A stretch of DNA of 64,000 nucleotides from NCBI GenBank assembly GCA_020796225.1, contig CM036762.1, positions 11,295,633-11,359,632 on the forward strand, given 5' to 3'. Position 1 is the first letter of the stretch. Each line of letters starts with the position of its first letter. This DNA is from Arion vulgaris (taxonomy: Eukaryota; Mollusca; Gastropoda; Stylommatophora; Arionidae). The notes beneath the pieces are model-generated. The model was not told the DNA's origin. It searched no databases and was given only the letters and a program-made list of their open reading frames with translations. Position numbers and translations under genes: made by a program. Shown in pieces: positions 22,586 through 34,704 of this stretch.

Positions 22586-23085
22586 GTGTGTCTGTGACTT
22601 AGCGGTAGTAAGCTCGATCACAACACAAGAGTGCCTTGTTCAAACTCGTGGTGGTAATTTGTAGCAAATTTGTTCGCGGAATTTTTACGAACGGAAAAAA
22701 TATATCGGTGGCGTCTGTGGCTTAGATTATTTGGTCTATTAACCCCGACGTTCTGAGTTCGAATCACGCTGCGGACAATTTGTTGCAAATTGTTTCGCGT
22801 GGATTTTAACAAAGGACGATGGCACCATCCGTTCAGAAAGCAATGTCAAACTACTGAACATAATAATGCCTAGAAAAATAACAAACAGCGTTAAAAAGCT
22901 GGGGTTGATTCGCAAATCCTGTAAAAGAAATGCAATTTAACTTAACTAACAAAAATATATCTCCCCGTTCAGAAAGCAATGGCAAACTACTGAAATTATA
23001 AGTGGTGTCTAGAAAATCAACGGCACGTTTACTGTGGTGGATGGCTAAGTCCTATAAAAGATATGCCATGATTTTAATTAAATGA
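22586..23085 (+). mobile_element. SINE S1 nested inside another S1 copy
   Basis: The outer copy runs 22586-22706, is interrupted, and resumes at 22962-23085. Joined, the outer copy reads as a normal S1 body across the gap. The inner copy (22707-22950) starts at the tRNA-like head (GGCGTCTGTGGCTTAG). An 11-bp duplication, AAAAATATATC, lies at 22696-22706 and 22951-22961, directly flanking the inner copy. This is a clear target-site duplication. Confidence 0.85.
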
Positions 23086-23454
23086 TGTTTTCTTGATTAT
23101 GAACAACATATTATCAATTGCTGACATTGTTTACAATTGTCAAAACATTAATAATTTCGTTACATTTTTATATATGGAATATTTTGGGGAACCGCTACAA
23201 CAAAAGGGTACTAAAAGGGTCTGTGGTAAAGAATAAGTTAAGAGCCGCTGTCGTAGAATATATAGATCTGTCTTGTGACGCGAGGAAGACAAGAGAGCAG
23301 AATGATAGACAGTTGCAGAGAAATGATGGAACAATGTATACTTGCAACACGCTTGGCCAACAAAGAAAACTGAAACCGTGTTAGAGAAATTCTAGAACAA
23401 CGTGCTGACAACACGCTTGCCCAGTAATCAAAATATAATCTTCAAATTGATTGA

Positions 23455-23930
23455 TTGATTTATAGGACTATCATCATTGTACTTCGGCGAGTAAGCATGT
23501 GTGCTTCAACCTTTTTCTTACACAGGAAGATCTCAGCTGCAGTGTACGAACCCGACCGTCGGCTAGGGTCACCGATGAAATATTAAAGATGACAAAGATA
23601 TTTTTGTAAGAATTTTTGTTTTTAATCGTTTCTAATGAATTTTGCATCGGCAGCGTCTTTCCAGCATGCTCTTCTCGATTTTGAAATGCCAAGGGATCTT
23701 TTGGTGCTCAAATTCGATAGGGGCTCCGATAGGACTAGGAACTCGATTTTACCTACACTGAGATCAGGGATCTTTCGAGAAATATCTAGATGGCTTCACG
23801 AGGGAGCGAACACAGATGGCTCCACGAGGGAGCGAACGTGGTACCCATGGAACGAGAGACAAGACCTAACTTCTCGCCACAGAAACCCCATAAGCTCCCA
23901 AAATGGGACCCCAAATAGAACTGTATGTGA
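23455..23930. mobile_element. Repeat family S5 (SINE-like), copy 1
   Basis: It begins with (TTGA)n and matches 34930-35430 in blocks: CACAGGAAGATCTC, AATTTTGCATCGG, TACCTACACTGAGATCAGG and GCCACAGAAACCCC. Two short pieces (GATGGCT..CGAGGGAGCGAAC) are duplicated near 23790-23840. The family type is not known to me. It ends about 110 bp before the giant exon. Confidence 0.55.
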
Positions 23931-24039
23931 TAAGTGGTTAGACAAAAAAATGCTATGAACATTTTTTTGCAATTTAATAAATCAGGTACATTTGATACAT
24001 TGTGTCTATTGTTAAAATGTTTCTTTTTAAATGTCTTAG

Positions 24040-27000
24040 GATCTAGAATATACAAATGATGTTCAAGAAATCGAACGTACTTGCGAGGGTAAGGAAACAG
24101 AGATTTCATCACAAGATAAAGAAGATAGTTATTTCAAAGACAATGTAGAAACAAGCACATGTGAACATGAAGCGATTACTGATACACAATGTGCAGATTC
24201 TGATGTTCAAAGCAAGTCTTCAGAGCAGAATTTTGGAATAGCAATGGGACTTCTAGAATCAGAACGTAACCAAGACCGAAACAAAAGTATAGAAGTTTCT
24301 AGAACATCATCTGTATCAGATGCCAATACCGAATTCGATGTGGATACTATTTCTTTGAGTGAGACAGTACTTAAAGATGTAGAGATACTTCACGTCAAAT
24401 CACCACGAGCCATGTCCCATGCAGGCGAGATAAGGACACATCTTGACCAACCAGTCACTGCTGACCGGTCACCTCTTAAAGAATGGTTGACAGCAAGTTC
24501 GGAACGTATCAAAGAAATTCTATCACACAGTGGTCAAATCAGAAATCCCTTTTGTTTGGAGACATCAGAATATTCAATAAAATACGAAGGAAAAAATAAT
24601 CTTTCTTCGTCAAAAAATTCAGAAGAAAAATGTGAAGAAGTTGATTCAACAATCGAGCAAAGTAAGGTAGATAACATCGTCACTGATGCAGACCAAGAAC
24701 GTCTACTTCAGAACACGAAGGAAGATATAGACACAAGTGAATACGTTTGTACAGAGAATATACTTGGCTATTTAAAACATAACTATCTGAATAGATCAGT
24801 CAAGGAGAAAAAAACCATTAATAATGAGCATGAAATAATTGAAGATAGACAAAATGAGAAATTGGAAGACAATCAACGTTTATCACGTGAAGAATTAGGT
24901 CATTTAAGAAATGAGAAATATTATCAATACGATGAATATGTAAATGATGAAGAAAGTAGATTTAATGCAATTGATGAGAAGGGTGTTATCTGTGTGGATA
25001 ATTGTAGAACAAGCATTAAAACTCCTGTTGAGGATTGTTCAACTGCCTCTACAATATTAAAGCCTTTGAACAGTGTTTTGGAAAAAAGTCCAGTCCTTGC
25101 CAATAATGCTGACTCAGGAAAAAGTTGTAGTATTATCAAAAAGGAAGCAAAAAGACGTAAACTCAATAATAAAAAGAATGATCGAGACTCTAAAACTACA
25201 GATTCAAGGCATCACAAAACTCAACAAGGTTTAGAAGGTCTAGAAATGTGTAAAGCGACCTCAACCTCACGGAACACAGGGACGCAGCAGAAGAACTCCA
25301 GTATCGATGGTTCTAGTATATCTAAAGCTCTCAAAACTGACAAGAAACAGCGCTCATGCTTTGACACCACACATCATGATACAAAAAGCGAGTCTTTAAT
25401 GAATATCACACCACCAATAGAGAATCGGAGGCCTATTTCTGCAGTAAATCTGAAATCTGCAGAGATAACATGTGAGCAATTGGAACCGCTGTCCAATTTT
25501 AAGAAAGCTTTCGCGGAGTTTCACAAAAAGAGTCACTTTGTTTCTAACGTCATTCCACACAAGCAAGACCCAGTGCTAGCAATACCCGATTCGACAAAAT
25601 GTGCATGTGAAAACTTCAAAGACGAAAACCTTACTCCTGCTATCGAAAGTCAGCGCTTGGTCAAAGAGACAGATTCGGCACAAATACAATCATTAGACAG
25701 TCAGCCTACTTATCTATGTAACCAAATTTTAAATATTGACGAAGGCAATGAATCACTTGACACGAGAACAGGAAACGGGTGTTTGCATCCTAGAAAAAAA
25801 GTCGTTACTCTTGCCACACCCGTTAACATAACGACAAAGAAGGATGCCAGATTATTCTTAGACACTATTATATTTCCTGAAAATCAAACGTCTGTATGCA
25901 ATGCTGCAACGACTAAGATCAGTAAGGAAACTACAGTCGATAAGGTCAAATCAATAAAAAGGAATCAACAACATCTAGAAAAACTATGCTTAAATGATAC
26001 AACAAAACTAGAGGCGATTTCTACTTCTAGTCGTACGATTGACAAGCCAGTAAAAGCTACAAAAATACAGTGCATAAGTAGCGAACAGGAATCTATTGCA
26101 AATAAATGTGGACAACGTAGTAAAAGTGGGTCAAACAGCTTATCAAAAGACAGTTTTAAAGAAGCTGCAAATGCAATACGAAAAAAATATAAAATTGATG
26201 ACAAATTAGAGACGTTGGAAACACAACCGACATTTCTTTGCCCTAAAAAAACTTTAGGCAAGATAAATGTGTCACACAGAGATCGTTCTGATAGAATGGC
26301 AGCGGTTAGGAAAGACCATTGTTATGGCAGTGTAGCAGTTAGGAAAGAACATTGTGATAGAGGCATAATAGTTAGAAAAGATTGTTCTGATAGACGTGTC
26401 TCAGTTGGGAAAGATCAGACCACTCTGAAACGCTCTCCCCAAAATATGAAACCGCACCAAATCAGACAAAGTCCCAAACTAGTTTCAAAGTTAGCTCCCA
26501 TAGAACATCATGCGGTTAAGGATACTATGATAACTAACCCTTATGAATGTATTATCACAAAAGAAAAACTGAGTAACGGAACAAATGAAAACGCTAACGA
26601 GATCAAATCTTCTTTAGTTACAACACCAACTCGATCTACGGTATCAGCTGGAGAAATATCCAGAAACCGGTTGAATAATTCTTCAGGCCTAACACGTTTT
26701 ATGATCAACAAAACGATAGGTAACTTGAACTCTACATCTAACTTTCTTACACATCAGCAACATCAGAAGGAAGACGTAAGGGCAGACATTACTTCTGAAA
26801 ACCGCACGTCAACGATAAATATTTTTCCTCACATGCCCCTCTTCAGTAGCTACTGTCACATCAAGGGCTGGTACTGTTCCAACAGTAGGCAATCATGGAG
26901 GTATTATGTCCTTTTTCGGATCCTGTTTGTTGAATTCGCTTACACAAAAACAAAACATTGCTGTTGATAAAGTCACACAAAAAGACAGGAAAGTCTCTTT

Positions 27001-28513
27001 TAGAGATCAAGAATCCGATAATTATTTCTCGCAAACTAAAAGAACTGAATCCACTTCTGTTGATCTGCCATATAGCAGAGGCATTACATACGCACAGGAC
27101 GATATATCCACTTCTGTTGATGGACCAAATATGAAAGATTTGCCATATTCCGGGGCAGCATTATCACTATCTTTGGATGATCTACAGACGACAAACTTGT
27201 CATATACCGGGGAAGGCATATCAACTTCTATTTTTGTTCCACGTACCAGCCTTTTGTCACATACCGGGGATGAGATATCCACTTCTGGTGGTTTTCAACA
27301 TACGGGCTCATATACTGAGGATGATATATCAAAGTCTATTTATGTCCCATATAACAAGCATTTGTCACATACCGGAGATGAGCTACCCACTTCTGTTGGT
27401 CCTCCTCCCTTTTCATCGGCGCTTGGAACCGGCATTGGCGGAGTTACGGGTTCGTATACTGAGGATGATATAACATCTTCTGTTTATGTCCCATATGTCA
27501 AACATTTGTCATATACCGGAGATGAGCTATCCACATCTGGTGATGACCCCCTTACAATCAATATTTCTTACACTGGAGATGCTGTGTCCACTTCAGGTAA
27601 TATTTCACAAATAGGAAAAAAAGATCAGCGGGGCGCATCTGTTGGCGAAAGTAAACTAAACATGCAACGGGAATACATACACCGAACACGAGAATTAACA
27701 GATTTAAGAAACGAAATGTACACAGTTTCTCGTCCAATGGATAAATTTTTCAAGCACTATAAAAATAATTCAGATTTCAGTAACAGACTTAATATGGAAG
27801 AATCTAACTCAAACTTTCTAAGCGAAGGCATGCCATTCCTTCGAAATATGCATGAATACAAACCAAATGAAGCTAATGAAAAATCTGTGAAGGTTTCACC
27901 AACAGAAATGAGCAAACTACTAGACAAGGAAACATTAAATCCCTTTCTAACCCGAGATCAGGACATATCGTTTGAAAATAATCTTCTGAGATCATTGAAA
28001 GGCAGACATGCTTATATAAAAAAAGGTAGTTCTGGATATGCAAGAAGGAATATAACAGCTCTTCTGAATAAATCAAGATCTCCAGGAAGCAGAAATACGC
28101 CATCTCCACGAAGCAGAAAGACGCCATCTCCACGAAACAGAAAGACGCCATCTCCACGAAACAGGATAATTAAAAACAAGGATGAAGTTCCCCTTGATAT
28201 AGAACATATTTCTGAGAAAAATGCGATACTTAAAATCACCGAACTTGAAGAAGTATCAACTCCGGAACGTCCATTTGATATTTTAGATTTTACATTATCA
28301 AATACAGATTATAGACATCAATCAAGAGAAAATGAAATCACAGGTGAAGAACGTACTCGTAGTTTGGTCGTGGAAAACGATTATGAATTTGATAAAGATG
28401 GGAATAAATCGTTGGTTAAAAAGTTGGAAGCAGCGAGGTTAAATGAAGAAGGATTGTCAGAATACTCGCTTGCTTGGAATTCGATCAGTGAACGTGCAAA
28501 GGACTCTATAATT
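24040..28513 (+). CDS. Giant-exon gene, exon 5: long, low-complexity, repeat-bearing protein
   Basis: This 4.5-kb exon enters after TGTCTTAG in phase 0 (DLEYTNDVQEIERTC) and leaves at ATT|GTAAGT at 28513/28514 in phase 0. One frame is open from 24040 to 26967 and a second from 26819 to 28684; the switch lies at about 26820-26845. The protein is hydrophilic, rich in S, K, E, N and T, and probably disordered. QPT(Y/F)LC occurs twice. An 11-residue VRKD.C.. repeat lies near 26305-26420, a 19-residue repeat at 27052-27600, and RKTPSPRN repeats at about 28075-28165. There is no signal peptide or membrane segment. No family is recognised. S/TP clusters and basic patches suggest a phosphorylated scaffold, which is inference. 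The frame switch is either a one-base consensus error or mutation (a CCCC run at 26836-26839 is the best site) or a 127-nt intron at 26720-26846. Confidence 0.8.
27052..27600 (+). repeat. Coding tandem repeat, 19-residue unit
   Basis: About nine units lie inside exon 5, with consensus V-x-V-P-x-x-x-x-L-S-Y-T-G-D-E-I-S-T-S. Units are 57 nt, with two variant units carrying shorter or longer inserts (GSYTEDDIS forms). The protein pattern (LSYTGDE, STS) is better kept than silent positions, which suggests selection on the peptide. Confidence 0.85.
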
Positions 28514-28578
28514 GTAAGTATTAATAGAATATTAGTAGATAAATTTTATGTGATAACTGAATGTTGCGTATCTGTAAG

Positions 28579-29893
28579 GAGTTATTGTTATTGGTTATTG
28601 GTTACTAAACTGACGTCATTTCACTCCGGGCAGACCCATAGGTGCTCAGTCTCCCCAACAGATATCGAAGAGTATGCATACTGATGGTTCCTGTGGCTCG
28701 CTGATTTAACACACCTCTCACTCTGCCTCTCAGGCATCCAGTTCGACTTGAACAACGGGTAACTCCAAACTGCTTAAATCGCTTGATCGATTCAACATCG
28801 ATTTTAGTGTCCTCATCCAACAGAAGTCTCGAAGAGACCGAAGAATATCCCTTATCCATCTTCAACCCCCCAAAAAATCGATGCTGTTGATGCAAGCCTG
28901 TCCGCTCTCTCATTACCGTAAACACCCACATGCCCAGGACAGTATATCCACGTAAGCCGCTGGAGGTTAGAAACTTCTATAGACGACATCCACTCATACC
29001 GAAATCTGCCCTTCTGGATCTTGTGAAGCATCGACTGAGAGTCAGATACAACAACTGCCCCAGTAAATGAAGTCCCAGAAATCCAATGGAGGGCAGCAGT
29101 AACGGCCTCAACCTCCATCCTCATACTAGAAGTAGTTGTCCTGTATGCCCCACTTCGCTCTGCAACAACCCTACCATGCGCATTAGCCAAGAAACCCCAG
29201 CCGGATTTCTCACCACGTTGAACCGACCCATCGGTATATACAACAACATCATCATCCCTTGCATTATCTTCTATCAGCTGCTTAACTGCGAGATCAGCCT
29301 TCATGTTGCCCCAATCTCTACATTCTCTTTCAAGAGTAATGATAACATTGAGATAGTTGGTCATGCTACCATCTGTTGGGATCCATTCTTCCCATTTTGG
29401 TAGGGTCGCAACCGTAGTCACCTGGCCAATTGTTCTCTCAGCCTGGGCCATCCACGACATGCCACGCTTGATTCTCGTGCCCTTAAAATCATTAGTGTTC
29501 TTGTGAAGTGGATGTCTCTTATCCGAAGTAACCCGCATATATGCCTTGGTTTGGGCGATTGCATGACGGGAGCGTAGTGACAGAAGGCCAAGCATATATC
29601 TCATCTTCACAATGGGGTATCTCTAGTGCAGCCCAGAACTATACGCATACCTTCATTCTGAACCCGTTCGAGTCGTTCACATTGTGATCTTGATATCATA
29701 AGAATTCCGAGTCCGTAATCTACCACTGACATTACCAGTCGATCGAACAAAAGGGCAAGTATTCTCTGCTCAAGGTGTGCGGCCACCATAACTTTGAGAG
29801 CCGCAAGACCACGCTTGCATCGTTGTATCGTCTGTTCAATATGGTGTTTGAAAGATAGACTACGATCAAAGGTTATTCCAAGATGTAAGGAGT
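28579..29893 (-). mobile_element. LINE family B, RT end, RNase H and 3' tail
   Basis: On the minus strand the fragment starts in the RT thumb (LGITFDRSLSFKHHIEQTIQ) and runs through SVVDYGLGILMISRSQ. After a frame change near 29608 it reads a full RNase H domain. The catalytic residues are present: D in VVYTDGSVQRG, E in SSMRMEVEAV, D in VVVSDSQSM and D in GNERADRLAS. A further frame change follows, then the tail, and a (TTGGTTA)n 3' end at 28579-28605 on plus. It is 5'-truncated, antisense, and lies in the intron after the giant exon. Confidence 0.88.
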
Positions 29894-29944
29894 ATTTATT
29901 GAGAAGAGAGAATATTGCGTCTTTTATACAGATGATAAGTGTGT

Positions 29945-30300
29945 GTTTTCATCAACTGGTGTCTGCGCAGAATAGAAGGAATAAGATGGTATGATAGGGT
30001 CACAAATGAGGAACTTATGGAGAGAACAAGACAGATTCCAGTGAACGAACAGGTTAAAAAAGACGCTGGCGCTGGATAGGACACACTTTGCGAAAACCGG
30101 AGGGAATATAACAAGAAGGGTCCTTGCCTGAACCCGCAGGGACAGCGAAAGAAGAGGCCGAAATACATGGAGACGAGATTTGAGGCAGAGATCAACAATA
30201 TAAAGAAGAGCTGGAGGAGCTGCAGGAGATAGCTAGAGATAGGAAGACTTGGCATGAGTTGGTTGAGGCCTATGCCCCAACCTGGTAAAGGCAAAGAGAG
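29945..30300 (+). mobile_element. LINE family C, 3' fragment
   Basis: With breaks it reads RTRQIPVNEQVKKRRWRWIG, HTLRKPEGNITRRVL and a tail ending in WHELVEAYAPTW-like sequence. A (GA)n stretch closes it at 30294-30304. It abuts the family B copy, so the two inserted one beside the other. Confidence 0.75.
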
Positions 30301-30349
30301 AGAGAAGTGTGTGTTTGCATGTTTGTATATCTTTATTTTAAGTACTGTC

Positions 30350-30800
30350 TTCTTCTACTTCTTCCAACGTTTCTAGTCTTAGACTTGTATACCTGTACAT
30401 TATTCTTCCAACGTTTCTAGTCTTAGACTTGTATACCTGTACATTATTCTTCCAACGTTTCTAGTCTTAGACTTGTATACCTGTACATTATTCTTCCAAC
30501 GTTTCTAGTCTTAGACTTGTATACCTATACATTATTCTTCCAACGTTTCTAGTCTTAGACTTGTATACCTGTACATTATTCTTCCAACGTTTCTAGTCTT
30601 AGACTTGTATACCTGTACATTATTCTTCCAACGTTTCTAGTCTTAGACTTGTATACCTGTACATTATTCTTCCAACGTTTCTAGTCTTAGACTTGTATAC
30701 CTGTACATTATTCTTCCAACGTTTCTAGTCTTAGACTTGTATACCTGTACATTATTATTCTTCCAACGTTTCTAGTCTTAGACTTGTATACCTGTACATT
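30350..30800. repeat. 44-bp minisatellite, about ten units
   Basis: The unit begins TTCTTCCAACGTTTCTAGTC and ends CCTGTACATTA. Units are nearly identical; the last is shifted by an extra ATT. It is in the intron between exons 5 and 6 of the giant-exon gene. Confidence 0.93.
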
Positions 30801-31269
30801 CTTCTTGATTTTCGTCTTCCAACTTATGTAGACATCGACTTGTATAAATTTACATCCTTCGTCTTTCAACGTTTTAGACTTCGACTAGTGTACTTTCTAC
30901 AGTAGTCAATGGTCGAATGGAGTCTATGTACATCTCCATATATCTTGTTTTCGACTGGCATAGTGTTGGTCATGCGTGTTTATTGTAGTGATTGTATGTA
31001 TGACAGTCTTGCAAAACATGCGTTTCTGTCATGCTGGTTACACATATGCATTTGCCATTGTAGTACATCTTGAATTAGTTAAACAGATGGTACCTCAGTC
31101 TATTGAACTCAGTACGTAGCTGGAAATTGACAACCTGTTGCTATCTATTGAGTTGGTAGTAGATATACTCTGTTTATTGACCCGAGTGATCACTTGCACA
31201 TTTGTTCTGGTAATTATATATATAGTGAATTTTAAAATGATATTCCTAGTAATGTAATGAGCAAGTTGT

Positions 31270-32265
31270 GTTTCGTTTATTCTACATGTTGGTGTGTATG
31301 TTGTTGTGTATGTTGGTGTGTATATTCGTGTGTATGTTCGTGTGTATGTTCGTGTGTATGTTGATGTGTGTGTTGATGTGTATGTTGATGTGTATGTTGA
31401 TGTGTATGTTGATGTGTATGTTGATGTGTATGTTGGTGTGTATGTTGATGTGTGTGTTGATGTGTATGTGTATGTTCGTGTGTATGTTCGTGTGTGTGTT
31501 GATGTGTATGTTCGTATGTGTATGTTGATGTGTATGTTGATGTGTATGTTGATGTGTATGTTGATGTGTATGTGTATGTTGATGTGTATGTTCGTGTGTA
31601 TGTTCGTGTGTATGTTGATGTGTATGTAGGTGTGTATGTTGATGTGTATGTTGATGTGTATGTTGATGTGTATGTTCGTGTGTACGTTGATGTGTATTTT
31701 CGTGTGTATGTTCGTGTGTATGTTGATGTGTATGTTGATGTGTATGTTCGTGTTTATGTTCGTGTGTATGTTCGTGTGTATGTTCGTGTGTATGTTCGTG
31801 TGTATGTTGATGTGTATGTTGATGTGTATGTGTATGTTCGTGTGTATGTTCGTGTGTATGTAGATATGTATATTGATGTGTATGTTCGTGTGTATGTTCG
31901 TGTGTATGGTGATGTGTATGTTCGTGTGTATGTTGATGTGTATGTTGGTGTGTATGTTGGTGTGTATGTTGATGTGTATGTTGATGTGTATGTTGATGTG
32001 TATATTGGTGTGTATGTTGATGTGTATGTTGATGTGTATGTTGGTGTGTATGTTTATGTGTATGTTGATGTGTATGTTGATGTGTATGTTGATGTGTGTG
32101 TTGATGTGTATGTAGATGTGTATGTTGATGTGTATGTTGGTGTGTATGTTGGTGTGTATGTTCGTGTGTGTGTTGATGTGTATGTTGGTGTGTATGTTCG
32201 TGTGTATGTTCATGTGTGTGTTGATGTGTATGTTGATGTGTATGTTGATGTGTATGCTGATATAA
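31270..32265. repeat. 12-bp minisatellite, about 1 kb
   Basis: The unit is TGTGTATGTTGA with GTTCGT and GTTGGT variants intermixed, on a (TGTATG) background. Because 12 is a multiple of three, several frames stay open: 399 residues on the minus strand (N-I-H-I/T repeats) and 257 on the plus strand (V-D-V-Y repeats). There is no independent coding evidence. Confidence 0.95.
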
Positions 32266-32299
32266 AAATTACTGTCAATCATCACGCGTGACACGTTAA

Positions 32300-32800
32300 A
32301 TTCTGTTCTGCCTGTAGAGATCTTGCTTAACTACAGAAATTCATGTCAGATTTCAAAGCAGAAACACCGATACCTTGTTGCCTTCTATCCACTACCTTCT
32401 ATGAAATAATATTGTTTCTCAAGGTCTAGAGAAAATGGTGATGACCCACTATTCACATTGTTTCTTACCATACCAGTTGTTACTGCAACGCCTTTGTGCG
32501 CCACTCACCCGTCCCCAACTGTAATTAAATGTTGCATTAGTTAATGGAAATAATGTTGATTTGTGGTAAGAATGTCGTTAATTATTTTCATGTTATGACT
32601 AAATGTTTGCCTGCTACAGAATAGTATCTTTGAGAATTAAGTTTTAGGCTAAAAATGATAAAATGACAAATTTTACAGCCACTTTTAAATGAAGGTCAAG
32701 AAAAGGACGAAATATATTTTATAAAAATGTCTGACCCGTAACGCAACATGATGATGATAATATCAAGATTGATTCTGTAATTTATAAATCAAACCAATCT
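32300..32800. other. Intronic sequence, nothing recognised
   Basis: Unique-looking AT-rich DNA between the 12-bp array and the next LINE copy. No coding frame or TE match seen. Confidence 0.4.
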
Positions 32801-33715
32801 ATCATCATCATCAAGGTGCGCGTCTTTTATAGGACGTTGCTCTCTTTGCAGCACATCTGAAATTAACTCTGTCTCAAGCCAGTTCACCCACTTCGTCGAT
32901 GGTCATATTCATGGTTTCTTTAATATCTTGTAGCCATCTTCTTCTTGGTCTGCCTCTGCGTCCTGGGACCCTGCCCTCTAGTATTGTTCTTTCCAGGCCA
33001 TCGTGACGCTTGATGTGACCAAAGTATGTAATTTTTCTGTAAAGTGTGTTGTTTATCAGCCAATTCTCTTTAACATTTAGTTCTTTCAGGACATCAGTGT
33101 TCTTTCTTTTTTCTGTCCATGGTATTCGTAGGATCTTTCTGTAGCATTTCGTTTCGAAGAATTGGATTTTTGTTCTGATTGTTTGTGTAATGGTCCATGA
33201 TTCACAACCATAAGTAGCCACTGGAAAAATGTATGTTCTCCGTATTTTTAATTTTAATATTTTACTTGTGCTTGATTGCTATTGCCAATCTTCTTGAAAT
33301 CTCTATGGAGCAGTCGCCGTTATTGTTGACTATTGTGCCCAGGTATTCGTAGCTCTCTACACTTTGAAGCTCTTCATTGTTTATTTGGATCTTAGGTGAG
33401 CCTTTTACTCTGTCAGTTGACATTATTTTTGGTTTTTGTGTGTATTCAAATATAGATGTTAGTCTTCGCTACGTTTCTTGGTCGTTATGATTAGGTTTTC
33501 CAAACTCTCTTTGCTGGTGGATAATAATATTCTGTCGTCTGGTATCTAAGCTCTGGTATGAATTTGCATCCTATAGTGAAAGGGTCGTAATTCACAAGTT
33601 GTCATCGTATTTTACTTTCCTCATAAGTCTCTCTTCATATATATTGAATAAGTATGGAGACAGAATACACGCCGGTCTTACCCCGTTTTGAATCTCGAAC
33701 CATTCAGCTATTTTA
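32800..33715 (-). mobile_element. LINE family A, longest copy
   Basis: The minus strand reads an RT palm stretch near 33700 (AEWFEIQNGVRPACILSPYL, FNIYEERLMR), a thumb (VESYEYLGTIVNNNGD) and an open 115-residue tail at 33221-32874 (TYGCESWTITQTIRTKIQFF, KCYRKILRIPWTEKR, RRGRPRRRWLQDI). The 3' end on plus is (ATC)n then AAGGTGCGCGTC near 32800-32822. Multiple frame changes. Antisense within the giant-exon gene intron. Confidence 0.82.
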
Positions 33716-33922
33716 CCGTATAAACCAATCTATACATTTATAATTGTGCTTTCCAAATAATGGTTTCTGAACTTGATGTGAACTGTGCGAATGTATTGTT
33801 TTAATGTATTAAAATTGAGCGTATTATTACTAAATTATAAATGAAAACATATAACTAATATAAAAATGAGAGAAAAGATTCTCAAGAAGATATTGACAAA
33901 ACATTTTCTATCATTTTGGCAG

Positions 33923-34139
33923 GTTTCTAATCCTTCTATCGAGAATAGTTCTTCATTTACCAGTAGTAGTCCCGACAAATTCAAGTTCATGGAGCACTCT
34001 CCTTCGGAAAGACAAGCCATGCCATCTGAGTCATTTAGAATGTATGTGACGCCTCCAATTGAATTGGAAGACAGAATGAATAGCGAATTGATTATGTCAA
34101 GTCGGCATACTGTCCAACCTAATGTTAACACCGACACAG
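33923..34139 (+). CDS. Giant-exon gene, exon 6
   Basis: The acceptor is CATTTTGGCAG|GTTTC and the donor ACACAG|GTAAAA. The exon enters in phase 0, matching the giant exon, and leaves in phase 1. It encodes about 72 Ser-rich residues including ENSSSFTSSSPDKFKF, HSPSERQAMPSESFRMYVTP and RMNSELIMSSRHTVQP. No domain recognised. The composition continues that of exon 5. A 55-bp minisatellite starts less than 100 bp after the donor. Confidence 0.72.
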
Positions 34140-34229
34140 GTAAAAGCAAGCGACGATAAGTAAAGAAGAAGAAGAAGATATAATCTCTAACCCAAGTCAA
34201 ATGTTGACTACTGAATGAGATTTCAAATC

Positions 34230-34612
34230 TATCGTGTCCTCTATATCCAAATCAAATGTTACGTTTGAAAAAATCATTCAGTGTTACCATGTCATTTCTA
34301 TACAGATCAAATGTTACGTTTGAAAAAATCATTCAGTGTTACCATGTCATTTCTATACAGATCAAATGTTACGTTTGAAAAAATCATTCAGTGTTACCAT
34401 GTCATTTCTATACAGATCAAATGTTACGTTTGAAAAAATCATTTCCAGTATCTTAACACAAACGTTGTCATTCGGACCTTTCTATACAATCAAATGTTAC
34501 GTTTGAAAAAATCATTCAGTGTTACCATGTCATTTCTATACAGATCAAATGTTACGTTTGAAAAAATCATTCAGTGTTACCATGTCATTTCTATACACAT
34601 CAAATGTTACAC
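34230..34612. repeat. 55-bp minisatellite, about seven units
   Basis: The unit begins ATTTCTATACAGATCAAATG and continues TTACGTTTGAAAAAATCATT. One unit (about 34430-34490) carries a divergent insert. It is in the intron after exon 6. Confidence 0.9.
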
Positions 34613-34704
34613 ATGAAAGTACTCTTCTCTTTCATTCACTCTGAAATAACACATCTATTTTTATATGTTCTCAACACATATTGGTAAATCAATCGCCTGT
34701 GTTT

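Noticed and set aside
24924..25166. Minus-strand frames inside the giant exon (also 25965-26261 and 27873-28239)
   Set aside because: They are shadows of the plus-strand coding sequence, with no splice or start support.
31095..32294. A 399-residue minus-strand frame and a 257-residue plus-strand frame of simple repeats
   Set aside because: Both lie in a 12-bp minisatellite whose length is a multiple of three, so frames stay open by construction. No start context, splice sites or conserved sequence.
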